DNA from: Fistulifera solaris
Lineage: Eukaryota; Bacillariophyta; Bacillariophyceae; Naviculales; Stauroneidaceae
DNA: 64,000 nt
Assembly: GCA_030295235.1 (NCBI GenBank)
Contig: AP026148.1
Coordinates: 310,001 to 374,000, forward strand
Reading direction: 5' to 3'
Positions 45,731 through 57,026 of this stretch are shown piece by piece. Each line of letters starts with the position of its first letter. Position 1 is the first letter of the stretch. The notes below the pieces were generated by a model. It saw nothing but the letters and a program-made list of their open reading frames with translations. It had not been told where the DNA came from and searched no databases. A program made the translations under genes and the position numbers.

Positions 45731-48700
45731 ATGGATGCATCACAATCGTCTCTGTTCGAGGAGCACAAAAATGATGATGATGAGTTGTTGATCAATGATT
45801 TTGATTTTGAGGTTTCGACTTCGGAAACCGCATGGGCCAAGTTTGTCGGAGAATCATCATCAACGACACCCACAAAGAACAACCCGAAACGAAAAGCCTT
45901 TGGGAAATTCGTTCGTTCTCATAGCGTTCCGCTGCACGACGTGATGACGTCCGAAGAAATCATCATTCCCCCACCGCCGTCCTTCGAAACGAAACCCACG
46001 TATCGAATGCTCGAACAACCGCCCCGGCCTTCCAAAAATGTTCGATCCATGTCCATGTTTGAATTGTCACCAGGATTCGACGACGATTGCACAGTTTCAC
46101 CGGTGCGGTGTTTGTCACAGAACGATGAAGACGTCTACAAATACTTCCATGGATCGGCGAATCCCCGCTCGACTAACCATTCGTCATTACGCCGATGCTC
46201 TTCACTGCAAGTGAATCATACGTTTGATTCGCCTAACAACAACACCAACAACAATAATGACGAGAATCAATGGCAAATCCGGAATATGATGAACGAAACG
46301 CCCGAAGAGCGCGACCGGAAGAAGATCCGTGCACGACGGCACTCGATCCAAGGGCACATTGAACCCCTGTCGGAACGCATTACTTCCAAAGTGCGGGCCT
46401 TGCAACCCAAGCCACTCGATTTGGCCTGGTTGACTCAACCACAAGTGGACGATGGTCAATTCTTGGATGCGTCGGCCGAAATCATCTCCACACCCGATCG
46501 CAGCTTGTCGTCGTCGTCTCGCAAACGGGGTGTTTGTGGGACACCCATTGAGGCCGATATGTCCCTGTCATTGACGAGTTCGATCATTCGTCGTCGATCT
46601 TTGGTCCTCATTCCGGAAGACTCCCATAATCTTCCCACTTTACCAATCATTCCTAAGGATCGTATCCGAAATCAACACGTGGAAAGTGAGGAGGAAGAAG
46701 AAGAAGACGATGTTAATGACGATGATTCGCGCAATACATCGTTCCACAGCACTCCGGATGAAATGGAGAAAATGCGTAAGCAAGAAGAAAATGGAGCGGA
46801 TCGGTGTAATGAGCCGGATTCGATCTTGGACCATATGACTACTATTGACGATTTGAAATATTTGTTAAAGACGCTGCAGAATCAATCCAGAATGCCAATT
46901 TCGTTTGGTACCAACAGCTGGACGGTGACACCGCGCTCGTCGTGGCCCCAAAGTCGGAGTAGTGACTTTATTCAATGGGCGCGCGTTCAATTTGGTTTCG
47001 CGTGTCATTCGATCGATGGATCCACGTCGTATCTACAGATACAAAAGACGCACGGGCGACAACTGATCCAGCAGTTGGAGGCTGCATTTCAACTGTACGA
47101 AACGAGAAGAGAGTCGTTGCAAAAGATTTCCGAAGACGATCGCATGAAGGATTCACCGTTGTTTTCGCGCACGGAGCGAAAGACACAATCGTTGTTTGTA
47201 AGGTACGTTGAGGAAATCATCATCATCAATGGGCTACAATTTTCTGCATTATTCTTTCTCACCCAAGCGTTTTTCAGATCGTCTTTACCGAGTCCCATGA
47301 CACTGAATAGCCCATCCGTTGCTTCGACTCTTCCTTGCAGCGACACGGACGAACTAGTGGCGGGTCTGAATCAACTCTCGGTTCAGGATTCGAAGCTTCT
47401 TCGCACGGTTACCATCGAGCCTCGAGATCAGCAGATCCTTACCAAACTTCGAGTCTCTCTCGAGAATCATGCGCCAACCATTGACCTCATTCAGAGTTTA
47501 CATGGTCATACCGTGATTGCATCGACACGACCACCCCGTCCTTCCCTTGGCTACGATTGTTGCAGTATCCTACAACCTGAACGCCTATCCGTTGGGACGA
47601 CGCATGACTGTGGAACTAACGAGTATTTCGGAACGTGAGTAAATGTTGCGTTACGAGATTCGCTTTGTGAATTTCGTCGCTCACTTCCATTTTCCAATTT
47701 GCAGACCAATGAATCAAGATGTGTGTTGGGGATCTAGACCTTTGCCTGGCCGGGACTGGGGATGTTCGGAAGCTTGTAACAAAGAGGTTATTGCGAAATT
47801 GGCTTGTATCGTTGATCAACGTGAAGCAGACAGTAAGTTTTTACCAGATCCGGGCATGTCCTCGTAGCCTCGTTCACGTCTCACCTCCTTCGACCGTCCC
47901 AGTGAACCGAGAGTCCACGACATCCAGCATGTCGTTATCTTCTCGATCTTCCAATCTTGCTTTTGATCTAGGAGCATGTGTGGATGATGTTGTAATTGAA
48001 GAAACAGAATCCAGTGTGCGCGACAGCATTGATGATGACATTGGCGAACTCATCACGGAACGAAACAACCGACGCCGACGAGCTTCATTGATTAAAAGCG
48101 CTCGAATGTCCTTATTCTTGAAAACGAATGAGCAAGAGGACAATAGACTCTCCAATAACAAGCCAATCTTTTGGTCAAAGAGGAGGTGTACCACGGGTAT
48201 GATGAACAATGATTTGAATGCTTTGGACCATGCTCAGTTTCCAGATGAACTGTCTCCCGAGTCTCAGGAAGACCTCTTTGAGAATCACACTGCTCTAGTC
48301 AATATCTTCTCGTTTTTATCACAGAAAGATATTATGACGACGGTGTCGACAATCTGCACTTCATGGTCTGATGCTGCGACAACTGCAATAGTTAAGCTGA
48401 TGCGCAGTAGTCTAGACTTTTTGGACGACGAGGAAGATACGGATGATAATTCCAACGCCGCATTGTCTCGCTGTCGCTCGAACGATCTTGGGAGTACTTG
48501 ACGGGTGTATTTCCTTGGGGTCGATTTCTTTCCTACGGTGCTTTCAAGAACGTCTATCGTGTTTACAATATCGTTACAAACCATACCGAAGCCATTTCGG
48601 TCATGTAAGTTGACAGTTCGTTGATTATTGTGTTTCGTACTTTCTTCTCATCTCGTGACCTATTTTCGTCACCTCAGGGATATAAACAAGATCATTGATA

Positions 48701-50004
48701 AGAAGACCATCTTAGCTGAGTTGTCGGTTTCGGCGATGCTCAGCTCGCTGACGCGTCGGGCCGTGTGTCCCAATTTTATAACAATACGAGGCGTCTTCAG
48801 CTGCCCGCATCCTCCAGCGCCCACGCACTGGGGAACCATGACTAAAAAGGCGCCACTTGGAGAGTCCTTTGTTCCTGGACAAAAATGCAAGCCTCCAAGA
48901 AAGCCTAAGCAATCATACAGTGGTCGCTACGTGTATATCCGCATGGAACTATGTAACGAGGGCGATGTGGAAGATTTCTTGAAGCGACAACCTGAAGAAA
49001 TGGTTGACATCAACTTGGCCCAAGCTATTACATTTCAAACCGCTTTTGCTTTGTATGCTGCTGCCGACAAGTTTTGTGTTAAACACTACGACATGAAATT
49101 ACTTAACATCTTTTTGCACGCGCCAGAGACCAAAAGGAATCTGGTATTACGATATGGACTCGGATCGCATATATTTTCGGTGAACATGCCTCCTGATCAG
49201 GCTTATATTGCCAAAGTTGCTGACTACGGCACGGCAAATATTCGACCCGAATCAAATGGCCAGCCAGTTACGATCGCGCAATTTACCACTCTAGAAAATA
49301 CTCCCCCAGACTTCATGATACTTGGAGATATGGCAAAACAAGGTCATGCCCACGACTGTTTTGGTCTCGGACTGTGCATGCTCCACCTCTTCACTGGGCA
49401 TGCACCATACGAGGAAATTCTTGAAAAAGTTAAATGCCCTCCTGGGTTCAAGAAACGTTTACGTAACATTTGGGAAAATGAAAAGAACAACGACTACAAG
49501 ATCATTCGAAGTGTCATTCTTACAGATGTTTACAAAGATGAAGCTGGAAATGTTATTGATGGCGAGCCGGACGAGACGCTCTACGATACATTGTACAGAT
49601 TTTTGGTTTTGTTTGGTATTCCTGATGTACAATTCGAAATCAAGCGATGCCCGAAAGTTTGGAAGGCGATACATGAATCATTTGTGCTGTCGCCTACTCA
49701 GAAATCAGGAAAGCCAGCCAGAAGCGCTCAGTCCGATAAGAGTGTTTATCGTCGACATTGCAACATCTTCTCTGTTCTAAATGGAACCAACAAATACATT
49801 GCACGAGCTCGCAAAAGTTTGGAGTCCATGAATGGTGGCTTAGAACTTCTTTTTAAGCTGTGCTCGTTTGACCCTTCCACTCGAGCTACAGCACTTGAAG
49901 TTTTGAATTCGCCCTTCATGGCCAATCTTGCAGAAGTGGAAGGTAGCACTTACCACCCGGACGACACTGTTTACTCCTTCACGAGCTTTTCGACGCATAG
50001 ATAA
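45731..50004 (+). CDS. F-box protein fused to a divergent protein kinase domain, five exons
   Basis: Exons 45731-47202, 47278-47634, 47705-47832, 47903-48604 and 48678-50004; the introns of 70-75 nt all begin GT and end CAG. The N-terminal 700 residues are Ser-rich, low complexity and acidic, with short conserved islands (GTNSWTVTPRSSWPQSRS). An F-box (about residues 776-815; HTALVNIFSFLSQKDIMTTVSTICTSW) leads into a kinase domain (about 855-1310). It has a loop-like LSYGAFKNVYRVYN, HYDMKLLNIFLH (HRD-type, with catalytic Asp and Asn) and ADYGTAN (DFG-type). The usual beta-3 AxK is AIS, so the ATP-anchoring lysine is missing or moved. One base is missing near 48440-48500; restoring it gives 1328 residues. 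Confidence 0.75.
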
Positions 50005-50086
50005 AGTCTATAGTTGACTTTTGCTAATGTAAATGTACTATAACTAGAAATTGATCAAAATTTTCCCGTTTAAAAATGATCTCACA

Positions 50087-51582
50087 TTAGTTTCTCAAAC
50101 AACCCGGACAGTTGTGAAGCGTCTCGTGGAGAAACGCGTCACAGTCAATGCAAAAGTAATTCTGACAATCCGGACATTGCATTCGTAAAGCTTCACAGTT
50201 CGCATCTTGTTGAAGCGTGCCTGAAGGAGATATAATTTCTGCAGCTGTTGCATGAAACGGTCTCAAACAAGCGAAACAGCAGCTTTCATCATCCTTGGCG
50301 GAAATCAAAAGCTTTCCGTCCATCTGCGACAAATAATCATGTTTCAATGCGACTGGACCAGACGAAACAGCAACGGTCGCCGATGGAATGCCGGTCATCG
50401 GGACATCGTCTTTCGTCGATAGTAAGGGACTTTCCATAAAAGTCGCGACAGGGAACAAGTGGTGGAAACTCCGGGCCAAGTGCGATGCTAAAACGAGTTT
50501 GAGACCACAAACTGCACAATCCACGGGAAGCTCGGCATTCTTGGATTGGCATTGCGGGCAAATGTAAGCTGTTCTTGCCAATATTGTTTTCTCTCTCGTG
50601 GCGTGTACGGATTCGGCCATTTCGGAAGATACTCGAACAGGGAACCCCATGCGGATCATTTCACAAGAGAGTTCACGGACTTGATCTTTCAGAGTGGGCG
50701 GTGGGATGCTTTGTCCCTGCATCCATTCTCGAAAGTGCGCCTTATCGAGACAAACACCCATCGTGCCACCGGTGTCTTCCGCCAATTTTCGACATATATG
50801 CAACTCAGCGGACAGCGCGAAGCTCGAGACTCGAATGTGGGCCTGTTTTAGTTTTGGCAAGGTATCTGTCAAAATGTAGCCAGGATCACAGGTCGACAGT
50901 GCCGCGGTAAGAACCACCACTTCCCTCGATCCATGCCGTGGCTGGTGTCCCAGGGATCGACCCGCGACCTCCAATCCGTTCTGTAAGCTGAATTCTCCGG
51001 CCTGATGGGGCGTTTGGGTGGAAGCTACTTGTGCCAGACTTTGTAAGGCCAGTGAATGTGCTTTGCTATTACTCGATAATGGCGATAATATTTCTGCTTC
51101 ACCATTTTTGACATAAATGAAGCCCAAATGCGAAAGGGGGTTCTGATCGTAGTATTGTCGAATGAATTGTTGTAATATTTGCAGTATACAATGAAGCCGA
51201 GTTCCGGGTGGAAGAACGGGGTCCTTCTGTCTCGTCCATCGCGATGCGTCTAGAATAAGTGGGCGTATCGTCAGCGTGTGTATCGCAATATGCAAGACGA
51301 ATGAAAAGAGAGGAAAAGAAAAGAGACCGACTCACCGATGAGTACGTAGACATACCGAATCATATCACGCACCACACGACGATTTCTTTGCGAATGATCG
51401 TTCTGTTCCAGTCGTTTGCGTCGTTTACGAATGGTCTGTGCCAATGTATCGCCGTGCGCCACCACGATCCGGCCTTCGGCATCTTCTTGCACCGTCGTTT
51501 CCCATAAATTTCCTCCTCCCGTATCTTCCCAAGTATGCGTACCCGCTTCGTTGATGCGTGTCGTAGATGCTAGAGCGGACAT
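50087..51582 (-). CDS. GTF2H2: TFIIH core subunit p44 (GTF2H2/SSL1), two exons
   Basis: A subunit of the TFIIH core that stimulates the XPD helicase in transcription initiation and nucleotide excision repair. Exons 51336-51582 and 50087-51249 (86-nt intron, GTGAGT...TTCTAG), 469 residues. The start block TRKRRKRLEQN-like (TIRKRRKRLEQND) and RYVYVLID lead into a von Willebrand A-like domain (DASRWTRQKD, LGFIYVKNGEAEIL, REVVVLTAALSTCDPG, VSSFALSAELHICRKLAEDTGG). Zinc-binding C-terminus: CPQCQSK, CAVCGLKLVLASHLARSFHHLFP, CCFACLRPF, and a C4 RING-like module MQCPDCQNYFCIDCDAFLHETLHNCPGC. ATG 51582. Length is slightly above the human protein. Confidence 0.95.
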
Positions 51583-52477
51583 GATGATTTTCCCTGTTTT
51601 AGTTTTAGTTGATGTTTGAATGCAATGGAATTATTGATATCCTCTTGTTTATTAGTACGGAGTATTGTGTTTCACGAGAGAAGAAAAAAAGGCGTCGTCA
51701 AGGGAGCGACGGATGGAGGGACGATCCTTCGATCTGCTTTTGTCGCCTTTCTCTCTTTTTTTTATTTTACTACGTATTGCCGACGTCTCTTTCGCCGCAA
51801 CGATTTTCTCTACAACAACCAAAACAACGAAAAAGTCCAGCAACACTGCTGTGCTATATCTGTCTCATCGTTTTGTGACTTACGAGAGACTGGATGGCAA
51901 GCGACGACAAACCAATAATAGACAACCAGCACACTTACTTATTACGGAGTAGGACTCAAATGCAGTCCTGGGGGAAAAGCAGCGAAATTCATGGTTGTGA
52001 CATGCGCATTCTGGGAGGTTTGTCGCCGTAAAAGAATCAAAAACTGTAAGTTATTCCACGTCATGTAAACTATTCCGTTTTTGAAATTCATTTGTTGTAG
52101 AGAAGCAAACACAAGTACTAAAAAATGGCAACCATAGGAACCCTATGTCTCATGACTAAAATTCAGTCGTGACGAAAAGCACTTTGCAACAATACACGTA
52201 CAAAGTAGTAGGTATTGGTGCTTGACATTCGGACGATTTTCGACTCAAAAGACTCGAAACTAAAGTGATATCCGTTTTCCTTCCGAATGCAGCCGTGGCT
52301 TGTTTGTTTGAGAGCGAAATTTCCGCGTGCCACTAGAAAATTGACGCAAACTCTAAAGCCGCCCTTTTCAATAAACATCGCGTGGCTCGAATGACTCTAG
52401 TAAAACAGATAGTAGACAGGGTAGATCTTAAAATGCTAGAAATTAAGAACCGACAAGAATGAGGAATGTGACCATAT
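51583..52477. other. Intergenic with two copies of the TACGGAGTA nonamer
   Basis: 895 bp between the TFIIH p44 start and the P1 stop. TACGGAGTA occurs at 51656-51664 and 51943-51951. Several short overlapping open frames exist, but they are low complexity and unsupported. Confidence 0.5.
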
Positions 52478-53051
52478 TTAGTAGTCTCCACCGCCGCCAC
52501 CGCCGCCGAACATATCCACAGCAGGAGCTTCAGCTTCTTCCTCTTCCACTTTCTCTTCTGTAAAAGTTGTAAAACAATCAGTGAGTCAAATTCTGTTCAC
52601 GACGACTTAAACAAAGTACCGCCCGATGTTGTTTTCTACTCACCTTCCTTGGCATCTTCACCAGCAGCAGCGGCGGCACCGCCACCTCCTCCACTACCAC
52701 CACCACCGCCTCCGGTGGCAGGGAATGCGATCAAATTCTCAATCTTTTCGGGTGTGTTGAAAAAGTTGCCAAAGATAATTGGGAGAAAGGCCTCCACTTC
52801 GTTGCCGGTTGCCTCCAACAGAGCGTTGATTTGATTGGTGCTGACTTCGGCCTATAGAAAAATACGGCGGAACGAAAATTTGAGAGAACCGTTATGATAA
52901 AGGTCAAAGTGACTTTAACTCAATCTCCCTGAAAAGAAAAAAGACGAGAGAACATCGCACATCGAAAAACACTCACCCCACCGTCGTGAAGGGCCAAAAT
53001 AGACAAGGCGACAGCCATTTCTTGCTTTTGTGATGGTGTTAGTTTATCCAT
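52478..53051 (-). CDS. RPLP1: Large-subunit ribosomal stalk protein P1, three exons
   Basis: The acidic P-protein of the 60S stalk that recruits elongation factors. Exons 52977-53051, 52644-52851 and 52478-52557; introns 125 nt and 86 nt, GT-AG. 120 residues: the N-terminal dimerisation domain (ALSILALHDGG, then AEVSTNQINALLEATGNEVEAFLPIIFGNFF) is followed by a Gly/Ala-rich hinge and an acidic tail. The tail ends DMF, a run of seven Gly, then DY, in place of the widespread MGFGLFD. ATG 53051. The first intron sits at the helix 1/2 boundary. Confidence 0.92.
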
Positions 53052-53449
53052 GGTTTTACTTTGTTTTGACGAAAGGTTCTCAGGCGATTTTAAGTCGTTG
53101 AAAAAGACGGCTTGAGCATCCGTTTGTGAGAGAGCGACGACATGGTGGGGCGCGAAACGCAACATTGGACAATTGAGTCGGGCGTATTCGTGACCCGTTT
53201 AGTACTAATTGTGTGATTGTAGGACGCAGCGATCGAAGTTTACCGCTTACCGTCTACTAAACTTTATCTCTAATGTGATGTGGTCAATCAAGCTCTAAGG
53301 TGCGAGGATGTGGACATGGTGTTTAGGTCTACCGTTTTCCTGGAAAATATGTTGTATTATAAACAAAACGACTAGTAGCAGTAAACACTATGCGACTCAT
53401 AGAAAGCATTTCTTGTGGTAATCTAAGTTAAAAGATATTGTCGCCCTAA
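53052..53449. other. Intergenic, no gene seen
   Basis: 5' region of P1 and 3' flank of eIF2alpha. No supported feature. Confidence 0.4.
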
Positions 53450-54457
53450 CTAATCTTCCTCGGGTGCATCACCATCAACTTCCTGATTTTCCATGTTAAG
53501 TCGATTAATCATTTCTTCCAATTCATTCTCTTCCTTATCACCCACCACTTTAGGAGCCATTTTTACATCCAGCTTACCTCCTTTCGAAGTAATAACCTCT
53601 TTAATAGCGGCAATAGCGTCATTGAGCAACGCAATGCCGACGTCTTTTTCCAGAGTTGTCGTTGACAGTACGTAGATTGGCGGAGCAATAAGTTTGATTT
53701 TGATGGGTGAATTATCGGTCGCGACCGCCATGCCGGCCGACAAGGCTGCTTGAATGGCATCAATTCCTTCGTAGGTAAAGCACGATACTTCAATATCACT
53801 GCGAATTTTCGTAGGCTGCGGTGCCAGACGACGCAAAATGTAGGACTTGATTTCATCTTTCAAGTCCTGTGGAACATCGATGTCGGCAAAGGGATCGGCT
53901 ACCGTTTTGTCGTCGGAAATGGCCAATTTGAAAGCATCGTAGGCGTGTCCGTATTTCTTATAGAGCGGCCATCCGATGCGTTCGTACAAGTCTTCCAAGT
54001 GATACTTTCTTCGATCAGCGACGTGGCGCAGTACTCCGTGCACCGCCTTGGCTTTATTGAATCGGTCTTCACAGGCCGCTACATCTTCGGGACTGACTCG
54101 TCGTTTCGACAGATCGATGTAACCCTTCTCTTTGTCGACACGGAGGACCATGACCACTTCGTTGCGATTCACGCGAATCAATTTATGAATCGATCGAATG
54201 CGACGGCGTGACAATTCACTCAATAGAATCATACCCTCAATGTTGTCGTATTCCATCAAACTAACGTACGCACCCATGTCGGCAATGTTACGCACGTTGA
54301 CCATGACGACACTTTCAATTTCGGGGTATTTTTCTTCGTAAAAGCGACACGTTAAATTCTTTCGATCCTCGCCGAGGTAAATGCGGAAACCGCCATTATC
54401 TTCCTCCGTGTGACGGCCAACTACGACTGGGGCCTCTTCATTGCCTTCTTCTGACAT
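53450..54457 (-). CDS. EIF2S1: Translation initiation factor eIF2 subunit alpha
   Basis: Regulatory subunit of eIF2, which carries Met-tRNAi to the 40S subunit. 335 residues from ATG 54457, no introns. An S1/OB domain (about 25-105: [34 protein letters not shown]) carries the phosphorylation loop [13 protein letters not shown], with the serine equivalent to Ser51 conserved, so stress-kinase control is possible. The helical domain ([25 protein letters not shown]) and the C-terminal alpha/beta domain ([42 protein letters not shown]) follow. The acidic tail is typical. Confidence 0.96.
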   Translation of the reverse strand: MSEEGNEEAPVVVGRHTEEDNGGFRIYLGEDRKNLTCRFYEEKYPEIESVVMVNVRNIADMGAYVSLMEYDNIEGMILLSELSRRRIRSIHKLIRVNRNEVVMVLRVDKEKGYIDLSKRRVSPEDVAACEDRFNKAKAVHGVLRHVADRRKYHLEDLYERIGWPLYKKYGHAYDAFKLAISDDKTVADPFADIDVPQDLKDEIKSYILRRLAPQPTKIRSDIEVSCFTYEGIDAIQAALSAGMAVATDNSPIKIKLIAPPIYVLSTTTLEKDVGIALLNDAIAAIKEVITSKGGKLDVKMAPKVVGDKEENELEEMINRLNMENQEVDGDAPEED

Positions 54458-54765
54458 GATTTATTGATGTATTCGAATATATGAATGATACTTAATAGTC
54501 CCTTTGTTGAATGCTGCTATGGTGGGTCTGGGAAATGCACTTGTTTTGCGGACGGCGACGCGGCGCTCGTACGAGAAAGAAGTGCGGGAGACATACAGAC
54601 TAATATTGCCTGTCCTGCTGTCCGCAAGAAATCGAATGCGAGGGTGCGCGATGATTGGGAAGAAATATTTTTCAACAGGGCAACAACAACAAAAACATCG
54701 GACGAAACGTCGTTCCCTTTTTATTCATCTATATATCATATATAAATCATATATCATAATAACTC
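54458..54765. promoter_or_regulatory. 308-bp divergent region between eIF2alpha and TRM112
   Basis: The only space available for the promoters of two divergently transcribed translation genes. An AT-rich ATATAT-like patch lies at 54729-54757, just upstream of the TRM112 ATG. Confidence 0.45.
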
Positions 54766-55236
54766 ATGAGATTGCTAACGCACAATTATCTACAATCTAA
54801 CGTAAAAGGGTACGTCTGGGTGTGACTCGTGACTCTCATCGATTTGAAAGCGCACTGAAAGAATGTCTTCTCTGGTTTTCTTTCACTTTTTGACAGGACG
54901 GAAGAGGGATATCCTCTCGGAATCGTTCCAGAAACTGTTGAAATTGAAAAGTCTCCAGTAGATCGAGAGCTTCTTTTGAGTATTTTACCAAAGTTGAATT
55001 ATGATGCGGTTCACCAAGCGGTAGCGCAACTGCGTTTGCATTGTTCTACGCTGCCGAAGCTTCCTTCCACGCTACCAGAGAATATCAGCAATGACGAAAA
55101 CTTGGTGAATGATTTGTATTTCGTATTGTTTGATGTACACGTGAAAAATGGCTGTTTGGTGTGCCCCGCTACTCAACGGAAATTTCCCATCAAAGACGGG
55201 ATTCCGAACATGATATTACACGAAGATGAAATTTAG
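54766..55236 (+). CDS. TRMT112: TRM112 methyltransferase activator, two exons
   Basis: A small zinc-binding partner that stabilises and activates several methyltransferases (Trm9/ALKBH8, Trm11, Bud23 and MTQ2/HemK2). Exons 54766-54809 and 54897-55236 (87-nt intron, GTACGT...TGACAG), 127 residues. It starts MRLLTHNYLQSNVKG, the family N-terminus. The central helical insert is followed by the C-terminal block (FVLFDVHVKNGCLVCPATQRKFPIKDGIPNMILHEDEI). Of the zinc cysteines, only the C-terminal CLVC pair is visible. The N-terminal pair is absent, as in human TRMT112. Its partner HemK2 lies 1.8 kb downstream on the same strand. Confidence 0.94.
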
Positions 55237-55242
55237 TACTAG

Positions 55243-55258
55243 TACCTGGTACCAGGTA
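55243..55258. repeat. 16-bp perfect palindrome after the TRM112 stop
   Basis: TACCTGGTACCAGGTA is self-complementary and begins 6 bp after the TRM112 stop codon, so it is probably within the 3' UTR, where it could form a stem or be a protein site. Confidence 0.8.
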
Positions 55259-55482
55259 GTTGAGGATGATTGTTGATTGTTTAGAGTCTTGTTTTTGATC
55301 CGATTTCTCGGGATTTATCTCGTAGCACAGAATGTAAGCTTGTGTTCCCTCTCCATACCAGCTAAAATTGTTACCAGGATTTAATAAAACAAGTTTTTAA
55401 ATAAGAACAACTAAATACTACGTATTGATTTCTGGATGAATGACAAGAGTCGTGGGATGTTTTGGTTGTTACTCCTGCTTTA

Positions 55483-55952
55483 TTATTTTACGAGGTCGGT
55501 GCTTTCTCCACGGCGAACTTGAGTCACGCAGATGGGAAACGAACATCCACCTTCTTGCACCATGCAAACTTGACTGAAAGAGAAAGTGACGGAACATTTT
55601 ACATCAGAAACGTTTTGTGGTCGAAATCATGCAAAGCAGTCCCAAGTACTTACTTCCCCGTGCAATCACGGGATGATTCGCAGAGCGTGCTATCGCCTTT
55701 GGCGACGCAGACGACACGGCCTTCAGTCGTTTTAGCGCAGGTAACTCCGCCATCACAGGGATCTCCACGGGATGCACAAGTATTCACTTTGCTTCGATAG
55801 TTGCAGCCATCTAACAAGGGCAAGCACAATCCGGTGGACCAAAAGAGGGAGCGGTCAAAAGGAGAGGTGCCTTCTTTGATCTGCGTGGTATCAGCTGATG
55901 CCGTAGAGTCCAACAGGAAGAGATTGAATAAAAAGAGGAAAGTTTTCATCAT
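55483..55952 (-). CDS. Small secreted Cys-rich protein, two exons
   Basis: Exons 55654-55952 and 55483-55573 (80-nt intron, GTAAGT...TTTCAG), 129 residues. A signal peptide (about 1-20, ending TASA) precedes a mature domain with at least ten cysteines: LCLPLLDGC, NTCASRGDPCDGGVTC, VVCVAKGDSTLCESSRDCTG and, in exon 2, VCMVQEGGCSFPICV. The spacing suggests a disulfide-rich knot-like domain. No toxin or enzyme family was recognised. Apoplastic or frustule association is a guess. Without splicing the frame stops at the donor site. Confidence 0.7.
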
Positions 55953-57026
55953 TTAATGATTGATGACTGGTAAAGATGAGAGTATTTTATATTCCTTCAC
56001 GGAATGAGAATGAGAAAAGTTGGCCGTTCTCGAACTTGGGCGAATTCTCTCGTTCATGAAGGATTTTTTGACACTACTTGTACTTGTACCTGTGGAACTT
56101 GGACGTGGTGGATGATAAATCCTCTATACAATTTCTCGGCTTGTTATTCACGGAATCAAGTATTATGACTCACATTGTGTGTCTTGTGTCTTGTGTCTAA
56201 TCGATACCAAGTACCGGTACCGTACTTGTAGCTTGTAGATCGCTCGTTGAATAATCTGTGAAAGGGCGTTAACATTCTACCTGTAGCCTGCAGCGTTCAC
56301 TGTTCACTGTTCACCCGACGACCATACCAGGTCATGGTAAAAGGTACCAGGTACCGCGACAAAAAAAACTGCATGCAGGGTGCAGGAAGCAGGAACAGGA
56401 GGACCGGAACCGGTACCGGTAAGATTGTACCAAGCTTCTGACCTTGCCGTATCTCGTCGTCAGTACCTTTTTATATCCGAACGGTTCTCATTCGATCTGA
56501 TCTTCAATCTTCATTCCTATATCCCCTTTAACTATAATCCATCATTCTTCCTCTAATCTCCTCGTGAGTCAAGTCAGCTTCCACGGCGACAGGCGAAGTG
56601 TTGTGACAGGAAGAAATTCAGTCGATGTCAAGATTACATTCTGACGTTAGGAAATTAGGAATAAATATTAGTATATGTGATCGAATTAACAAAAAAAAAG
56701 AAGAAGAAATGAGCATGAAAATCGGCAACTTGTACCTTAAATCACGCGGTAAAATTTTTTTTGACTGTCTGGTACACTTTCTACGAGGGGTACATGGTGT
56801 TATGACCGAGCAACACCAGCCAGGTATTTTGTTGTAATCTCTACCTCTAGTATTTACTTTGTATCGAAAACCAAATTTTTCTTCAAAAAATTGCCCGTCA
56901 TTCCTCTTGCTCCGATGACTGAATTCCATCGTTTACCATCCAAACACGACGAGCAACACTCGGAGCAGTGGGAAAAAACTCAACACCGAGGCCGAAATAA
57001 GGGCCAAAAAGGAGCCGACTGCCCCC
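55953..57026. other. Divergent 1.1-kb region rich in GGTACC palindromes
   Basis: Upstream of a secreted-protein gene and of the HemK2 gene. It holds an inverted repeat at 56209-56227 (AAGTAC/GTACTT arms), GGTACCAGGTACC near 56343, the 12-bp palindrome ACCGGTACCGGT at 56409-56420 and a TTCACTG triplication near 56295. No coding frame is supported. Confidence 0.55.

Noticed and set aside
47833-47880. Short acceptor CTCGTAG for the third F-box/kinase intron
   Set aside because: It puts the next exon out of frame and reaches a stop. The acceptor ending at 47902 (GTCCCAG) keeps the frame.
51609-51952. Three overlapping plus-strand frames upstream of P1
   Set aside because: All are low complexity, overlap each other in three frames and have no conserved block.
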